Shown: positions 22,601 to 30,259, counted from the first letter of the stretch. The stretch is 64,000 bases of DNA from Azospirillum sp. TSO35-2 (GCF_003116095.1 NZ_LGRA01000021.1:1958766-2022765), one strand, 5' to 3'. The notes: generated by a model not told the origin, from the letters alone. A program made the numbers and translations.

Positions 22601-23172
22601 CCGCGGTCTACGGCTATTGGAAGGCGGCGGCCGACGGCAACGACGTCATCCTGTTCGAGCAGGACGGCACCACCGAGGCCGCCCGCTTCTCGCTGCCCCG
22701 CCAGGGCAAGGAGGATGGCGAGTGCATCGCCGACTTCCTGCGCGACGTGAACGATCCGGAGCGTGACGTGCTGGGCCTCCAGGTCGTCACCATGGGCCAG
22801 CATTGCGCCGAGGTGGCGCGGTCGTGGTTCGCCGAGAACCGCTACCAGGACTACCTCTACCTGCACGGCCTGTCGGTGGAGATGACCGAGGCGATGGCGG
22901 AATACGTCCACGCCCGCATCCGCGCCGAATTGGGCTACGGTGCCGAGGACAGCCGCGACAAGGAGAAGCTGCTGCAGCAGGCCTACCGCGGCAGCCGCTA
23001 CAGCTTCGGCTATCCGGCCTGCCCGAACCTGAAGGACCAGGAGCAACTGCTGACGCTGCTGGACGCCGGCCGCATCGGCATCGAGATGTCGGACGAGGAC
23101 CAGCTCCATCCGGAGCAGAGCACCTCGGCCATCGTCCTGCACCACCCGCGCGCCAAGTACTTCTCGGTCTGA
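19681..23172 (+). CDS. metH: cobalamin-dependent methionine synthase MetH
   Basis: A 1163-residue single-chain enzyme that moves the methyl group of 5-methyl-THF to homocysteine. Domains in order: homocysteine/zinc barrel (zinc ligands in LNCATGP near 221 and GGCCGTN near 288), pterin barrel (about 340-630), helical cap, B12 domain with the axial-histidine motif GDVHDIGKN near 730, and the SAM-binding reactivation domain (about 890-1150, ending with RYSFGYPACP and LHPEQSTSAIVL). All four parts are present, so it needs no separate reactivation protein. No cobalamin riboswitch is visible before it. It lies downstream of metF and the SahR-like regulator. Confidence 0.96.
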   Translation: MPHILDTLRDRVLLCDGGFGSRIQALDLDVEKDYWGHENCTDILPLSRPDIVRDIHRGYFEAGADMVETDTFGASPVTLGEFGISEKAFEINQRAVELAREAAESFSDGLPRFVIGSIGPGTKLPSLGHIAYQAAEDSFYVQAAGLIAGGADAILVETCQDPLQIKAAVNGIKRARLEAKADTPVFVQVTVETTGTLLVGTDIAAAATVIQALDVPLMGLNCATGPLEMSEHVRWLSQNWPGLISVQPNAGLPELVDGKTHYPLRADDFAHWLERFVTEDGVNLVGGCCGTNVPHISAANAMLRKLAPAGSHRPNPKGRTVHWVPAVASLYGQVTLRQENAFFAIGERCNANGSKKWRELQEKNDWDGCVEMARDQVKEGSHALDVCTAFVGRDEVAEMNAVMSRFVGSVTAPLVVDSTEYGVLEQALALYGGKAILNSINFEDGEEPARKRLALAKKFGAAVIALTIDEEGMAKTPDRKLAIARRLYDLAVNEYGLAPSDLLFDPLTFTIATGNEDDRKLAIWTLEGIEAIAREMPGCQIILGLSNVSFGLNAAARHVLNSVFLDHAVKKGMTGAIVHVSKILPLHQIPENEVKTAEDLIFDRRAEGYDPLHAFIALFEGRKAADAKKKARAETVEDRLKERIVDGDRTGLEDDLAEAMKSHPPLEIINTYLLDGMKVVGELFGAGKMQLPFVLQSAETMKAAVAWLEPHMEKVEGQQKGTLVLATVKGDVHDIGKNLVDIILTNNGYKVVNLGIKQPVTAIIQAAKEHKATAIGMSGLLVKSTVVMRENLEEMTREGLEVPVLLGGAALTRAYVEGDCVASYGSGRVAYAGDAFDGLTLMDKVVEGSFDQQLAIQQAKRVGKATNRRRVLGQATSAATGPVDKDAVRARRHRLAEGVPVPTPPFWGPKLIDHVPLKTLVTYLNERMLYQLQWGYRKDGKSFEEFKEWSKKELRPVLDRILQIAAKEEILRPTAVYGYWKAAADGNDVILFEQDGTTEAARFSLPRQGKEDGECIADFLRDVNDPERDVLGLQVVTMGQHCAEVARSWFAENRYQDYLYLHGLSVEMTEAMAEYVHARIRAELGYGAEDSRDKEKLLQQAYRGSRYSFGYPACPNLKDQEQLLTLLDAGRIGIEMSDEDQLHPEQSTSAIVLHHPRAKYFSV

Positions 23173-23178
23173 TGGGAT

Positions 23179-23217
23179 CCTCCGCCGCCCGTTCCGTGTT
23201 AGGATGGGCGGCGGAGG
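23179..23217 (+). promoter_or_regulatory. hairpin masking the ribosome site of the MNT gene
   Basis: A 12-bp perfect stem, CCTCCGCCGCCC / GGGCGGCGGAGG, with a 15-base loop. The right arm contains the only Shine-Dalgarno (GGAGG, six bases before the MNT start), so the folded RNA would block initiation. No T-run follows, arguing against a plain metH terminator. Confidence 0.6.
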
Positions 23218-23223
23218 GCTTCC

Positions 23224-23544
23224 ATGGCGGTTGTCGATGAAAAGCTGCAAACCCTGCTGGACCGGATCGTCCCGGCCCTGCAGCCGGAGGCCGTCTACCT
23301 GTTCGGCAGCCGGGCGCGCGGCGACTTCCATGAGGACAGCGACTACGACCTGCTGGTGATCGTGCCGGACGATGCGCCGAAGGAACGGCGGTCGGCGGTG
23401 TTTGCCCATGCGGCCAAGGCGGGCACCGGAATCCCGGCGGACATCGTGCCGTGTCGGCGCTCGTTCTTCGAGGCGAACAGGGACCAGGTCGGGACATTGA
23501 GCTACAAGGCCACCCATGAAGGGGTGCGGGTCTATGGGGCTTAG
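23224..23544 (+). CDS. minimal nucleotidyltransferase (MNT), antitoxin-like
   Basis: A 106-residue protein with the pol-beta nucleotidyltransferase core: GSRARG followed by DSDYDLLVIV, the GSx(10)DxD metal and nucleotide site, intact. Proteins of this size are usually paired with a HEPN protein, as here, and in the studied MntA/HepT pairs the MNT member neutralises the HEPN RNase by adding AMP. The ATG follows a GGAGG site that lies in a hairpin. Its 3' end overlaps the HEPN gene by 11 bases, consistent with coupled synthesis. Confidence 0.88.
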   Translation: MAVVDEKLQTLLDRIVPALQPEAVYLFGSRARGDFHEDSDYDLLVIVPDDAPKERRSAVFAHAAKAGTGIPADIVPCRRSFFEANRDQVGTLSYKATHEGVRVYGA

Positions 23545-23950
23545 GGTCGGACCGGAGGCGTGGCTGACCGCGGCGTCAGTCGATCTGCGTGCGGGCCGGG
23601 CGTGCCTGTCCGTTCCCGACCCCATCGTCACGGCGGCGACCTACCATTGCCAGCAGGCTGCTGAGAAGCTGGTCAAGGCCGTGCTGGTCTGGCTCGACGT
23701 TGATGTGCCGCGCTCCCATGACATCGACGCGCTCGTGATGCGTATTCCCCGCGGGCTGCCGCTGCGGGAGGCCCTGCTGCCGCTCGGGCGCTTCACCGCC
23801 TACGCCACGCTGTACCGATACCCGGGAGAAGCGGGGGATGTCACCGATGAGCCGACCGCGGAGGACGTGTCCGGTTGGCTGGGCGAAATCGCATCTCTGC
23901 GGGATGGTGTTGCGCTGGCCATCTCCGCTGGGAACGGAGCCCATCCATGA
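23534..23950 (+). CDS. HEPN domain protein, putative toxin partner
   Basis: A 138-residue all-helical protein. YHCQQAAEKLVKAVLVWL followed by VPRSHDIDALV is the typical HEPN (PF05168-type) core, and the second helix pair ends at FTAYATLYRYPGE. The strict Rx4-6H RNase motif is not obvious; an RSHD motif occupies the usual place, so catalytic activity is uncertain. The frame starts inside the end of the MNT gene, which makes these a coupled HEPN/MNT unit. Its own stop overlaps the next start by four bases, so the thioesterase gene is on the same transcript. Confidence 0.82.
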   Translation: MGLRVGPEAWLTAASVDLRAGRACLSVPDPIVTAATYHCQQAAEKLVKAVLVWLDVDVPRSHDIDALVMRIPRGLPLREALLPLGRFTAYATLYRYPGEAGDVTDEPTAEDVSGWLGEIASLRDGVALAISAGNGAHP

Positions 23951-24441
23951 CCACCGCCGCCCCGCTCGACCTCCACCGCGCCACGGTCCGGCCGGAGTGG
24001 ATCGATTACAACGGGCACATGAACGTCGCCTATTACCTGTTGGCCTTCGACCATGCGACGGACGCCGTGCTCGACCGGTTCGGGATCGGCAAGGCGTATG
24101 TGGCGGCGGAGAACCGGTCGGTGTTCGTGGTCGACGCGCATCTGACCTACGCCCGCGAGGTGACGGAGGGGGCGCCGCTGCGCTTTGCCTCCTGGGTGCT
24201 GGGGGCCGATGCGAAGCGGCTGCACCTGTTCCACGAGATGCGGCACGGGGATGAGGGCTGGCTCACCGCCACCGCCGAGTTCATGCTGCTGCACGTCGAT
24301 CTGGCGGAGCGCCGGACCTGCCCCTTTCCGCCGGCGGTCGCCGCCGCGCTGGCCGGGCAGGCCGCCGCCCACGCCGCCGGGCCCTGGCCGCCCCAGGCCG
24401 GGCGGGCGGTGCGGCGGTTGGGCGGCGCGAGCGACCCTTGA
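23947..24441 (+). CDS. hotdog-fold thioesterase (4HBT type)
   Basis: A 164-residue single hotdog domain. EWIDYNGHMNVAYYLLAFD near the N-terminus is the classic active-site helix with its preceding Asp/Asn, and the long strands FVVDAHLTYAREV and LFHEMRH complete the fold. The closest type is the betainyl-CoA/acyl-CoA thioesterase group of proteobacteria. The acyl substrate is unknown. The start overlaps the HEPN stop (ATGA). The C-terminal 30 residues are Ala/Gly/Pro-rich and probably disordered. Confidence 0.82.
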   Translation: MTTAAPLDLHRATVRPEWIDYNGHMNVAYYLLAFDHATDAVLDRFGIGKAYVAAENRSVFVVDAHLTYAREVTEGAPLRFASWVLGADAKRLHLFHEMRHGDEGWLTATAEFMLLHVDLAERRTCPFPPAVAAALAGQAAAHAAGPWPPQAGRAVRRLGGASDP

Positions 24442-24506
24442 CGGTTGGGCGCGCCGGACGCCGAAGCGTTGAGTTGGCCGCCGATGCCCCCATCTATCGA
24501 GGCATG

Positions 24507-25049
24507 ATGCACGTTCCCATCCGGTTGCCCGCCATTCCGCCGTCCCGCCTTCCGCAACACGGTGTCCGCGCCGCCTTTGCCGCCCTGTTGATCCTCGTCG
24601 CCGGGCCGGCGCTGGCGGACTGCACCGATGCGGCGCAGCCCAAGGTGAACTGGCGGCGCTGCTCGTTCGAGGGGCAGACGCTGACCGGCGTCGACCTCAG
24701 CGGGGCGATGCTGCGCGATGCGACCTTTCAGCGCGCCACGCTGGGGCAGGCGGTGCTGACCGGGGCGGACGGCTATCGCGCCAAGTTCCTCAGCGCGACG
24801 GCGCCGGGGGCGGTGTTCGACGGGGCGCGGCTGATCGAGGCCGACTTCACCCGCGCCGATCTGGCCGGCGCCTCGTTCCGCGACGCCGACCTGCGCAACG
24901 CCAAGCTGGTGGGGACCACCCTGACCAAGGCGGACCTCACCGGCGCCCGGCTGTCGGGGACCGACCTGCGCAACGCCGATCTGGCGGGCGCGCGCTGGAC
25001 CGACGGCACGCACATCTGCGCGGAAGGCTCGATCGGCCAGTGCAACTGA
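24507..25049 (+). CDS. exported pentapeptide-repeat protein
   Basis: A 180-residue protein with a Sec signal peptide (hydrophobic core ending LVAGPALAD near residue 35). The mature part is a run of about 20 pentapeptide repeats (GVDLSGAML, DADLRNAKLVG, KADLTGARLSG), forming a right-handed quadrilateral beta-helix. One cysteine follows the cleavage site, one lies in WRRCSF, and two sit near the end (HICAEGSIGQC), so disulfides may cap the solenoid. Function is unknown. Two adjacent ATGs are possible; the second has better spacing to CGAGG. Confidence 0.75.
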   Translation: MHVPIRLPAIPPSRLPQHGVRAAFAALLILVAGPALADCTDAAQPKVNWRRCSFEGQTLTGVDLSGAMLRDATFQRATLGQAVLTGADGYRAKFLSATAPGAVFDGARLIEADFTRADLAGASFRDADLRNAKLVGTTLTKADLTGARLSGTDLRNADLAGARWTDGTHICAEGSIGQCN

Positions 25050-25157
25050 AAATACCGAAGCGCTGCAAGCCGGTAGCGAAAACCCGCTTGCCGTAGGGGG
25101 AACGTCCGCGTACCGTTCGAAACCTAATGATTCGAGCGGGCGACAAAATTGGCGACC

Positions 25158-26174
25158 ATGGAGGATTTTGACCGGTCCGGCGGCCTCGCCGCGAAGGCCA
25201 TGGAACGGATGCTGTCGGAGCGCCTGCCGCCCACGCCCGAAAACTTCACGCTCTGGTACATCTATTTCAGTGGCCGCAACCCGGACCTGACACGCGCCAT
25301 CGATCTGGCGCGGCGCGACGGGCTGACCACCTCGCAAACCCTGTGCGACGAGCTGTACAAGCGCTTCTTCACCCTCGACGCCGAGGCGCAGGCGATCCGC
25401 GAGACCTCCGACAAGGCGCGCTACGCGCTGGGCCGCATCCTGGAGCAACTCGGCAATGTCGGGTCGGAGACCGAGCGCTACGGCAACGCGCTGAGCGGTT
25501 TCCGCGACGAGCTGGACCAGCCGCTCAGCCTGCCGGAACTGCGCGCCATGATCGCGGCGATCGCGGTGGAGACGAAGGAGATCGTCGACCGCCAGACCGC
25601 GCTGCAACTGCAACTCCAGGAATCGAGCCAGCAGTTGGCGGAGATGCGCGTCAGCCTGGACAGCGCCCGACGCGAGGCGATGACCGACGGCCTCACCGGC
25701 ATCGCCAACCGCAAGGCCTTCGACCTGATGCTGGTGGAGGCGATGGACGAGGCGACGCGCGAATCGCTGCCGCTGTCGCTGCTGATGCTCGACATCGACC
25801 ATTTCAAGGCGTTCAACGACACCCACGGCCATCTGGTCGGCGACCATGTGCTGAAGCTGGTCGCCCGCATGCTGACGGAATGCATCAAGGGCCGCGACAC
25901 CGCCGTCCGCTATGGCGGGGAGGAGTTCGCGATCATCCTGCCGCGCACCTCGCTGGAGAACGCGACCAAGGTGGCGGAGCAGGTGCGCGCCTTCGTCGGT
26001 GGCCGGCAGATCGTCAACAAGGCGCGCAACGCCAATTACGGCACCGTCGCCCTGTCGATCGGCGTCGCCCAGTTCCACCCCGGCGAGCCGTCGACCACGC
26101 TGGTCCGCCGCGCCGACCACGCGCTGTACAGCGCCAAGCGCGGCGGCCGCAACCGGGTCGCCGTCGGCGACTGA
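25158..26174 (+). CDS. GGDEF-domain diguanylate cyclase
   Basis: A 338-residue cytoplasmic protein. The first 170 residues are helical with no recognised sensor domain and include a coiled-coil stretch (LQLQLQESSQQLAEMR). The GGDEF domain (about 180-335) has DGLTGIANRKAF, the metal-binding DIDHFKAFND and an intact active site YGGEEF. The inhibitory I-site position reads KGRD instead of RxxD, so product inhibition may be weak. It makes cyclic di-GMP from GTP. A TTG three codons earlier is an alternative start; neither has a clear ribosome site. Confidence 0.9.
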   Translation: MEDFDRSGGLAAKAMERMLSERLPPTPENFTLWYIYFSGRNPDLTRAIDLARRDGLTTSQTLCDELYKRFFTLDAEAQAIRETSDKARYALGRILEQLGNVGSETERYGNALSGFRDELDQPLSLPELRAMIAAIAVETKEIVDRQTALQLQLQESSQQLAEMRVSLDSARREAMTDGLTGIANRKAFDLMLVEAMDEATRESLPLSLLMLDIDHFKAFNDTHGHLVGDHVLKLVARMLTECIKGRDTAVRYGGEEFAIILPRTSLENATKVAEQVRAFVGGRQIVNKARNANYGTVALSIGVAQFHPGEPSTTLVRRADHALYSAKRGGRNRVAVGD

Positions 26175-26198
26175 CCCACCCCCGGGGCCGGGGCTCCC

Positions 26199-27290
26199 TT
26201 ACCGGGCGAGCCGGCCCAGCGTCGCCTCGGTGCCGCGCAGCAGGTCGGCCACCAGCCCGGCCGCCGGGCGCCGGCGCGCCAGGCCCAGGCCCTGACCGGC
26301 CCACAGCGACAGGAACTCGGCCCGGCCGGCCTTGCCGGCGGCGGTGCGCAGCGGCCGCGTCAGCGTGTTCTGCATCGGGAAGGGCAGCACCGCGTCGGGC
26401 GCCCGCGGGTCCTCCACCGTTGCCATGAAGCGGTTGACGATGCCGCGCGCCGGCCGGCCGGAGAAGGCGCGGGTCAGCCGGGTCTGGTCCTCGCGCGCCG
26501 CCAGGATGGCGTCCTTGTGCGCGTCGGGCACGCCGGCCTCGTCGCAGGTCAGGAACACCGTGCCCATCTGCACCGCCGCCGCGCCCAGCGCCAGCGCCGC
26601 GGCGATGCCGCGCCCGTCCATGATGCCGCCCGACGCGATCACCGGCACGCCCACCGCGTCGACCACCTGCGGCACCAGCGCCATCGTGCCGATCAGGTTG
26701 GCGGCCGGGTCGCCGATGAAGCTGCCGCGGTGGCCGCCGGCCTCGCTGCCCTGGGCGATCACCGCGTCGACGCCGACCCGCTCCAGCGCCACCGCTTCCG
26801 CCACCGTGGTGGCGGTGCCCAGCACCCGCAGGCCGTGCGCCTTGGCGGCGGCGACGGTGTCGGCCGGCGGCAGGCCGAAGGTGACGCTGTAGAAGGCGGC
26901 ACCGCTGTCGAGCAGGGCCGCGAACCGCCGGTCGAAGCCGTCCTCGGCATAGGCAGGAGCCTCCGGCGCCGGCAGGCCGAGTTCGGCGTGGAAGGGGGCG
27001 ACGCGGGCCAGCGCCTCCGCCAGCGCGGGGGAGGGGGCGGGCGCCGGGGTGGGGGCGAACAGGTTGACGCCGAAGGGCAGGGCGGTGCGCCCGCGGATGT
27101 CGCGCGCCCGCTCGGCGATCTGGGCGTCGGTCAGATAGGCGGCGCCGACGAAGCCCAGCCCGCCGGCCTCGTTGACCGCCGCGACCAGCGCCGCCGTGTC
27201 GCCGCCACCGGCCATCGGCGCCTGGATCACCGGCGAGCGCAGGCCGAGCCGCTCAAGAGATTCGGCGAGGGATTCGCTGTGCGCGGGCAT
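26199..27290 (-). CDS. nitronate monooxygenase / FMN-dependent oxidoreductase
   Basis: A 363-residue TIM-barrel flavoprotein of the 2-nitropropane dioxygenase family. Near the N-terminus PVIQAPMAGGG is the first FMN-contacting strand. EAGGHRG near residue 185 and the glycine-rich ASGGIMDGRGIAAALALGA near 225 bind the FMN phosphate. These enzymes oxidise nitronates to carbonyls, detoxifying propionate-3-nitronate in some bacteria; the true substrate is not known. The ATG start is normal and no partner gene overlaps it. Confidence 0.88.
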   Translation of the reverse strand: MPAHSESLAESLERLGLRSPVIQAPMAGGGDTAALVAAVNEAGGLGFVGAAYLTDAQIAERARDIRGRTALPFGVNLFAPTPAPAPSPALAEALARVAPFHAELGLPAPEAPAYAEDGFDRRFAALLDSGAAFYSVTFGLPPADTVAAAKAHGLRVLGTATTVAEAVALERVGVDAVIAQGSEAGGHRGSFIGDPAANLIGTMALVPQVVDAVGVPVIASGGIMDGRGIAAALALGAAAVQMGTVFLTCDEAGVPDAHKDAILAAREDQTRLTRAFSGRPARGIVNRFMATVEDPRAPDAVLPFPMQNTLTRPLRTAAGKAGRAEFLSLWAGQGLGLARRRPAAGLVADLLRGTEATLGRLAR

Positions 27291-27373
27291 GTCCGCCTCC
27301 GTCGGTTCAACAACGGAGGCGATGCTACGCCCGGGCGCCGTTCACGACCAATGACTTGTTCTGAAGGCGGCGT

Positions 27374-27630
27374 TCACTTCGGGTGAAGTTTCGCGGGACT
27401 GCGCCGCCGCAACGGAACCCGGGCCGCCGGCGACGCGAGCACGGCGGCAAGGCGCTCGATCCCGTGCGCGATGTCGCCGGTGTCCAGGCTGGCGTAGCCG
27501 ATCACCAGGCCGGGATGGTCCGGACGATCATCCGACACCGGATGGTCCGAGATGGGCGACGGGGCGTAGAGCGGGGTGATGGGATGGACGCCGACCCCGG
27601 CCAGCCGCGCCGCGGCGACCAGCGCCTCTA
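27374..27630 (-). pseudogene. 3' remnant of a MocR/PdxR-type (GntR-aminotransferase) regulator
   Basis: About 85 codons match the extreme C-terminus of the aminotransferase-like domain of MocR regulators: VEALVAAARLAGVGVHPITPLYA, then GLVIGYASLDTGDIAHGIERLAAVL. The HTH domain and more than 350 residues of the usual 450-500 are missing. Homology stops near the right edge, where the sequence passes directly into a PaiB remnant on the opposite strand. The gene is dead in its present form. Confidence 0.75.
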
Positions 27631-27954
27631 CGTCACCCCCTCCTGGTACGAAGCCAAGAGCCGGGATGGAAAGGTCGTTCCGACCTGGGACTACGCGGCG
27701 GTCCACGCCTACGGTCCGGTCGAGTTCTTCGAGGATGCCGACCGCCTGCCTGGGCGGTCGGCGACGCTCCGCCCGACGTCATCCAGGCACAGCTGCGGGG
27801 CATCGTCGGTGTGCGGCTGCCCATCGCCCGGATCGACGCCAAGCGGAAGATGAGCCAGAACCGCAAGGCGGAGGACCGGGCGACGGTGAAGGAGGAGCTT
27901 TCCCGGAGTCCGGAGGCGCGGGACCGCCAAGCCGCCGCTCTCATCCCGGACTGA
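27628..27954 (+). pseudogene. 3' remnant of a PaiB-type FMN-binding regulator, also frameshifted
   Basis: The sequence begins at the PaiB motif YVTPSWYEAK...KVVPTWDYAAVHAYGPVEF and lacks everything N-terminal of it. After DADRL the frame changes: AVGDAPPDVIQAQLRGIVGV, then KRKMSQNRKAEDR, the PaiB C-terminus, continues one frame over at about 27750, with roughly 15-20 residues missing between. Both a 5' truncation and an internal deletion with frameshift are therefore present. MocR and PaiB genes are often neighbours, so this looks like one former divergent pair. Confidence 0.75.
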
Positions 27955-27957
27955 GAC

Positions 27958-28845
27958 CTACAGACCCGTTTCCTGCGCCAGGGCCAGGAAGCCGGCGATG
28001 TATGGCACCGCCTCCTCGCCGCGACGGGTGCCGAGATGGATGCTCTTGCCGATCCCCTCGGGCCCGAGACGCACGGCCCGGATCGGCAGGTCCGAGCCCT
28101 CCTCGCGCACCAGCCAATCCGGCAGAACCGTGACGCCCCGTCCGGCGGCGACGAGTTGCAGCATGAGGTCGGTCGTTTCGGCGGTGCGATGGCGGCGCGG
28201 CCGGCAATGGGCCGGCACGAGGAAGCGGGTGTAGACGTCGAGCCGTTCGAGGCTGACCGGCACGGCAATCAGCTCCTCGTCCAGCAGGTCGTGCGGCAAC
28301 GCCACGTCGCGGGTGGCCAGCGGATGCGCCTGATGCACCACCAGGACGAGTTCATAGTCGAAGACCGGCGTGAACAGGACCTCGGGCTGATCGATCGGAT
28401 CCGGGGTGATCAACAGGTCGATCTCGTTGTCCAGCAGCGCGGCGAGGCCATCGAAGCGGAAGGCGGTGCGGACATCGAAATCGACCTCCGGCCACCGCGC
28501 CAGATAGGCGGCGGTCATCCGCATCAGCCATTTCTGGCAGGGGTGGCATTCCATCCCCACCCGCAGGGCGCCGCGCCGGCCCGCGGCGAAGTCGGCCAGC
28601 ACCCGCTCCGCATCCTCGATCTGCGGCAGAACGCGCTGCGCCAGCGCCAGCAGATGGTCCCCGGCCTGGGTGAAGCGGAGGCTGCGCCCCTTCTTCATCC
28701 AGATCTCGGTGCCGCAGCGCTCCTCGAACTTGCGGATGGTGTGGCTCAGCGCCGACTGGCTGACGTTCAACCGGTTGGCGGCGGCGGTGACGCTGCCCAG
28801 ACGGTCCACCTCCCGCAGGATCGCGAGAAGCTGGCGATCAAGCAT
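27958..28845 (-). CDS. LysR-type regulator, MetR-like
   Basis: A 295-residue LysR regulator. The winged helix lies at residues about 5-62 (SVTAAANRLNVSQSALSHTI). The effector domain resembles MetR closely at several points: MECHPCQKWL near 98 (MetR has ECHSC at this place), VFDYELVLVVHQAHPLA near 165, and VPVSLERLDVYTRFLVPA near 195. MetR uses homocysteine as co-inducer; whether this protein does is inference. It is divergent from an MFS gene, and an imperfect inverted repeat lies between them, as usual for LysR control of a divergent target. Confidence 0.82.
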   Translation of the reverse strand: MLDRQLLAILREVDRLGSVTAAANRLNVSQSALSHTIRKFEERCGTEIWMKKGRSLRFTQAGDHLLALAQRVLPQIEDAERVLADFAAGRRGALRVGMECHPCQKWLMRMTAAYLARWPEVDFDVRTAFRFDGLAALLDNEIDLLITPDPIDQPEVLFTPVFDYELVLVVHQAHPLATRDVALPHDLLDEELIAVPVSLERLDVYTRFLVPAHCRPRRHRTAETTDLMLQLVAAGRGVTVLPDWLVREEGSDLPIRAVRLGPEGIGKSIHLGTRRGEEAVPYIAGFLALAQETGL

Positions 28846-28868
28846 CCATGACCCCGGATCATCCCTTC

Positions 28869-28893
28869 ATGAAGGAAAACCATTTCCGTTCAT
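28869..28893. promoter_or_regulatory. candidate LysR operator between regulator and MFS gene
   Basis: ATGAAGGAAA and TTTCCGTTCAT form an imperfect inverted repeat with TGAA...TTCA ends, like the half-sites of MetR boxes but more widely spaced. It is 24 bases before the regulator start and 100 before the transporter start. Confidence 0.45.
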
Positions 28894-28992
28894 AATGGAT
28901 GACCGTTACTCCTGGATCAATCGCCCTGGGCAATAGCCGCTCCACGCATTGACGGGGTGCCGGCACGACCGGCTCACCGCCTGAGGACCCCA

Positions 28993-30222
28993 ATGTCGCA
29001 CGCCGAAGCCAGCACCACGACCGACCACGCGCCCGCCAACCCGTATCGCCATGAGTTGGGTAATGTTCTGCGGCTGGCCGTCGCGCAGGCGCTCGCCGGC
29101 GCGAACGCGGTGGTCGTGTACGCAACCGGCGCCATCGTCGGCAACACGCTTGCGCCCAGCCCGGCGCTGGCGACGCTGCCGATTTCCATCTTCGTGGTGG
29201 GGATGGCGCTGTGCACCCTGCCGGCCGGCGTCATCGCCCGGCGCCACGGCCGCCGTGCCGCGTTCCTGGCGGGAACGGGCTGCGGCGTCGTCGTCGGTCT
29301 GCTGTCCACCCTGGCGGTCATCCTGGGCTCGTTCTGGCTGTTCTGCGCGGCGATGATCTTCGGTGGGGCCTATGCCGCGGTGGTCCTTTCCTTCCGCTTC
29401 GCCGCCGCCGACTGCGCCCCGTCGGAGCGCCGTCCCCGCGCCATGTCCGCCGTGATGGCCGGCGGGGTGTTTGCCGGGGTCATCGGTCCGCAGCTCGTCA
29501 CCGTGACGATGAACCTGTGGCCGCCCCACCTGTTCGCCGCCACCTATCTGGCGCAGGCCGCGGTGGCCGCGCTGTCCGCCCTCGTCCTGCTCGGTGTCCG
29601 GCTGCCGATGCCGACGGCGGCGGAGGTTGCCGGCGGCCGCCCGATCGGCGCCATCGCGCGCGAGCCCCGCTTCATCACCGCGGTGATCTGCGGGCTGGTG
29701 TCCTACCTGCTGATGAACTTCATCATGACCGCCGCCCCGCTGGCGATGCGGTTGTGCGGCTTGTCGCAGGAGGCTTCCAACCTCGGCCTGCAGTGGCACG
29801 TGCTCGCCATGTACGCCCCGAGCTTCGTCACCGGGCGGCTGATCACGCGCTTCGGCGCCCCGCGCATGGTGGCCGCCGGCCTGACGCTGACCGCCGCCGC
29901 CGCCGCGGTCGGGCTGGCGGGGATGGATGTGGCCCATTTCTGGCTGAGCCTGATCCTGCTGGGCTTCGGCTGGAACTTCGGCTTCCTGGGCGCTTCGGCC
30001 CTCGTTCTCCAGTGCCACCAGCCGGAGGAACGGACGCGGGTGCAGTCGTTGAACGACTTCATCGTGTTCGGGACGATGGCCCTGGGGTCCTTCGCATCCG
30101 GGAGCCTGCTGACGGCCTATGGCTGGGAAACCGTCCTGCGCATTTCCTTCGTGCCGCTGGCGGTGGCGACCGTGGCGCTGATCGCGGCGGCGCTTTACCG
30201 CTCCAATTCGAAGGCGGCGTGA
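28993..30222 (+). CDS. MFS transporter
   Basis: A 409-residue polytopic membrane protein with about 12 hydrophobic segments and a soluble 25-residue N-terminus. The loop between segments 2 and 3 reads GVIARRHGRRAAF, the basic MFS motif A region. No substrate signature was recognised. Its divergent MetR-like regulator suggests a role in methionine, homocysteine or sulfur-compound transport, or export of a related toxic metabolite. TGAGGA before the ATG is a reasonable ribosome site. A shared terminator separates it from the convergent cysNC. Confidence 0.82.
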   Translation: MSHAEASTTTDHAPANPYRHELGNVLRLAVAQALAGANAVVVYATGAIVGNTLAPSPALATLPISIFVVGMALCTLPAGVIARRHGRRAAFLAGTGCGVVVGLLSTLAVILGSFWLFCAAMIFGGAYAAVVLSFRFAAADCAPSERRPRAMSAVMAGGVFAGVIGPQLVTVTMNLWPPHLFAATYLAQAAVAALSALVLLGVRLPMPTAAEVAGGRPIGAIAREPRFITAVICGLVSYLLMNFIMTAAPLAMRLCGLSQEASNLGLQWHVLAMYAPSFVTGRLITRFGAPRMVAAGLTLTAAAAAVGLAGMDVAHFWLSLILLGFGWNFGFLGASALVLQCHQPEERTRVQSLNDFIVFGTMALGSFASGSLLTAYGWETVLRISFVPLAVATVALIAAALYRSNSKAA

Positions 30223-30227
30223 AAACA

Positions 30228-30259
30228 CGTCGGGCGCGGTCTTTCCCCCGCGCCCGACG
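30228..30259. terminator. bidirectional terminator, MFS / cysNC
   Basis: A 12-bp perfect stem (CGTCGGGCGCGG / CCGCGCCCGACG) lies between two convergent genes, with GAAAA to its left, which is TTTTC on the minus strand. Confidence 0.7.

Noticed and set aside
19609..23631. Minus-strand open frame of 1340 codons opposite metH
   Set aside because: Same GC artefact; metH on the other strand has every expected motif.
23224..23950. Mobile or defence island around the HEPN/MNT pair
   Set aside because: The pair sits between metH and an overlapping thioesterase gene with no mobility genes or composition shift; it is treated as a lone toxin-antitoxin-like unit.
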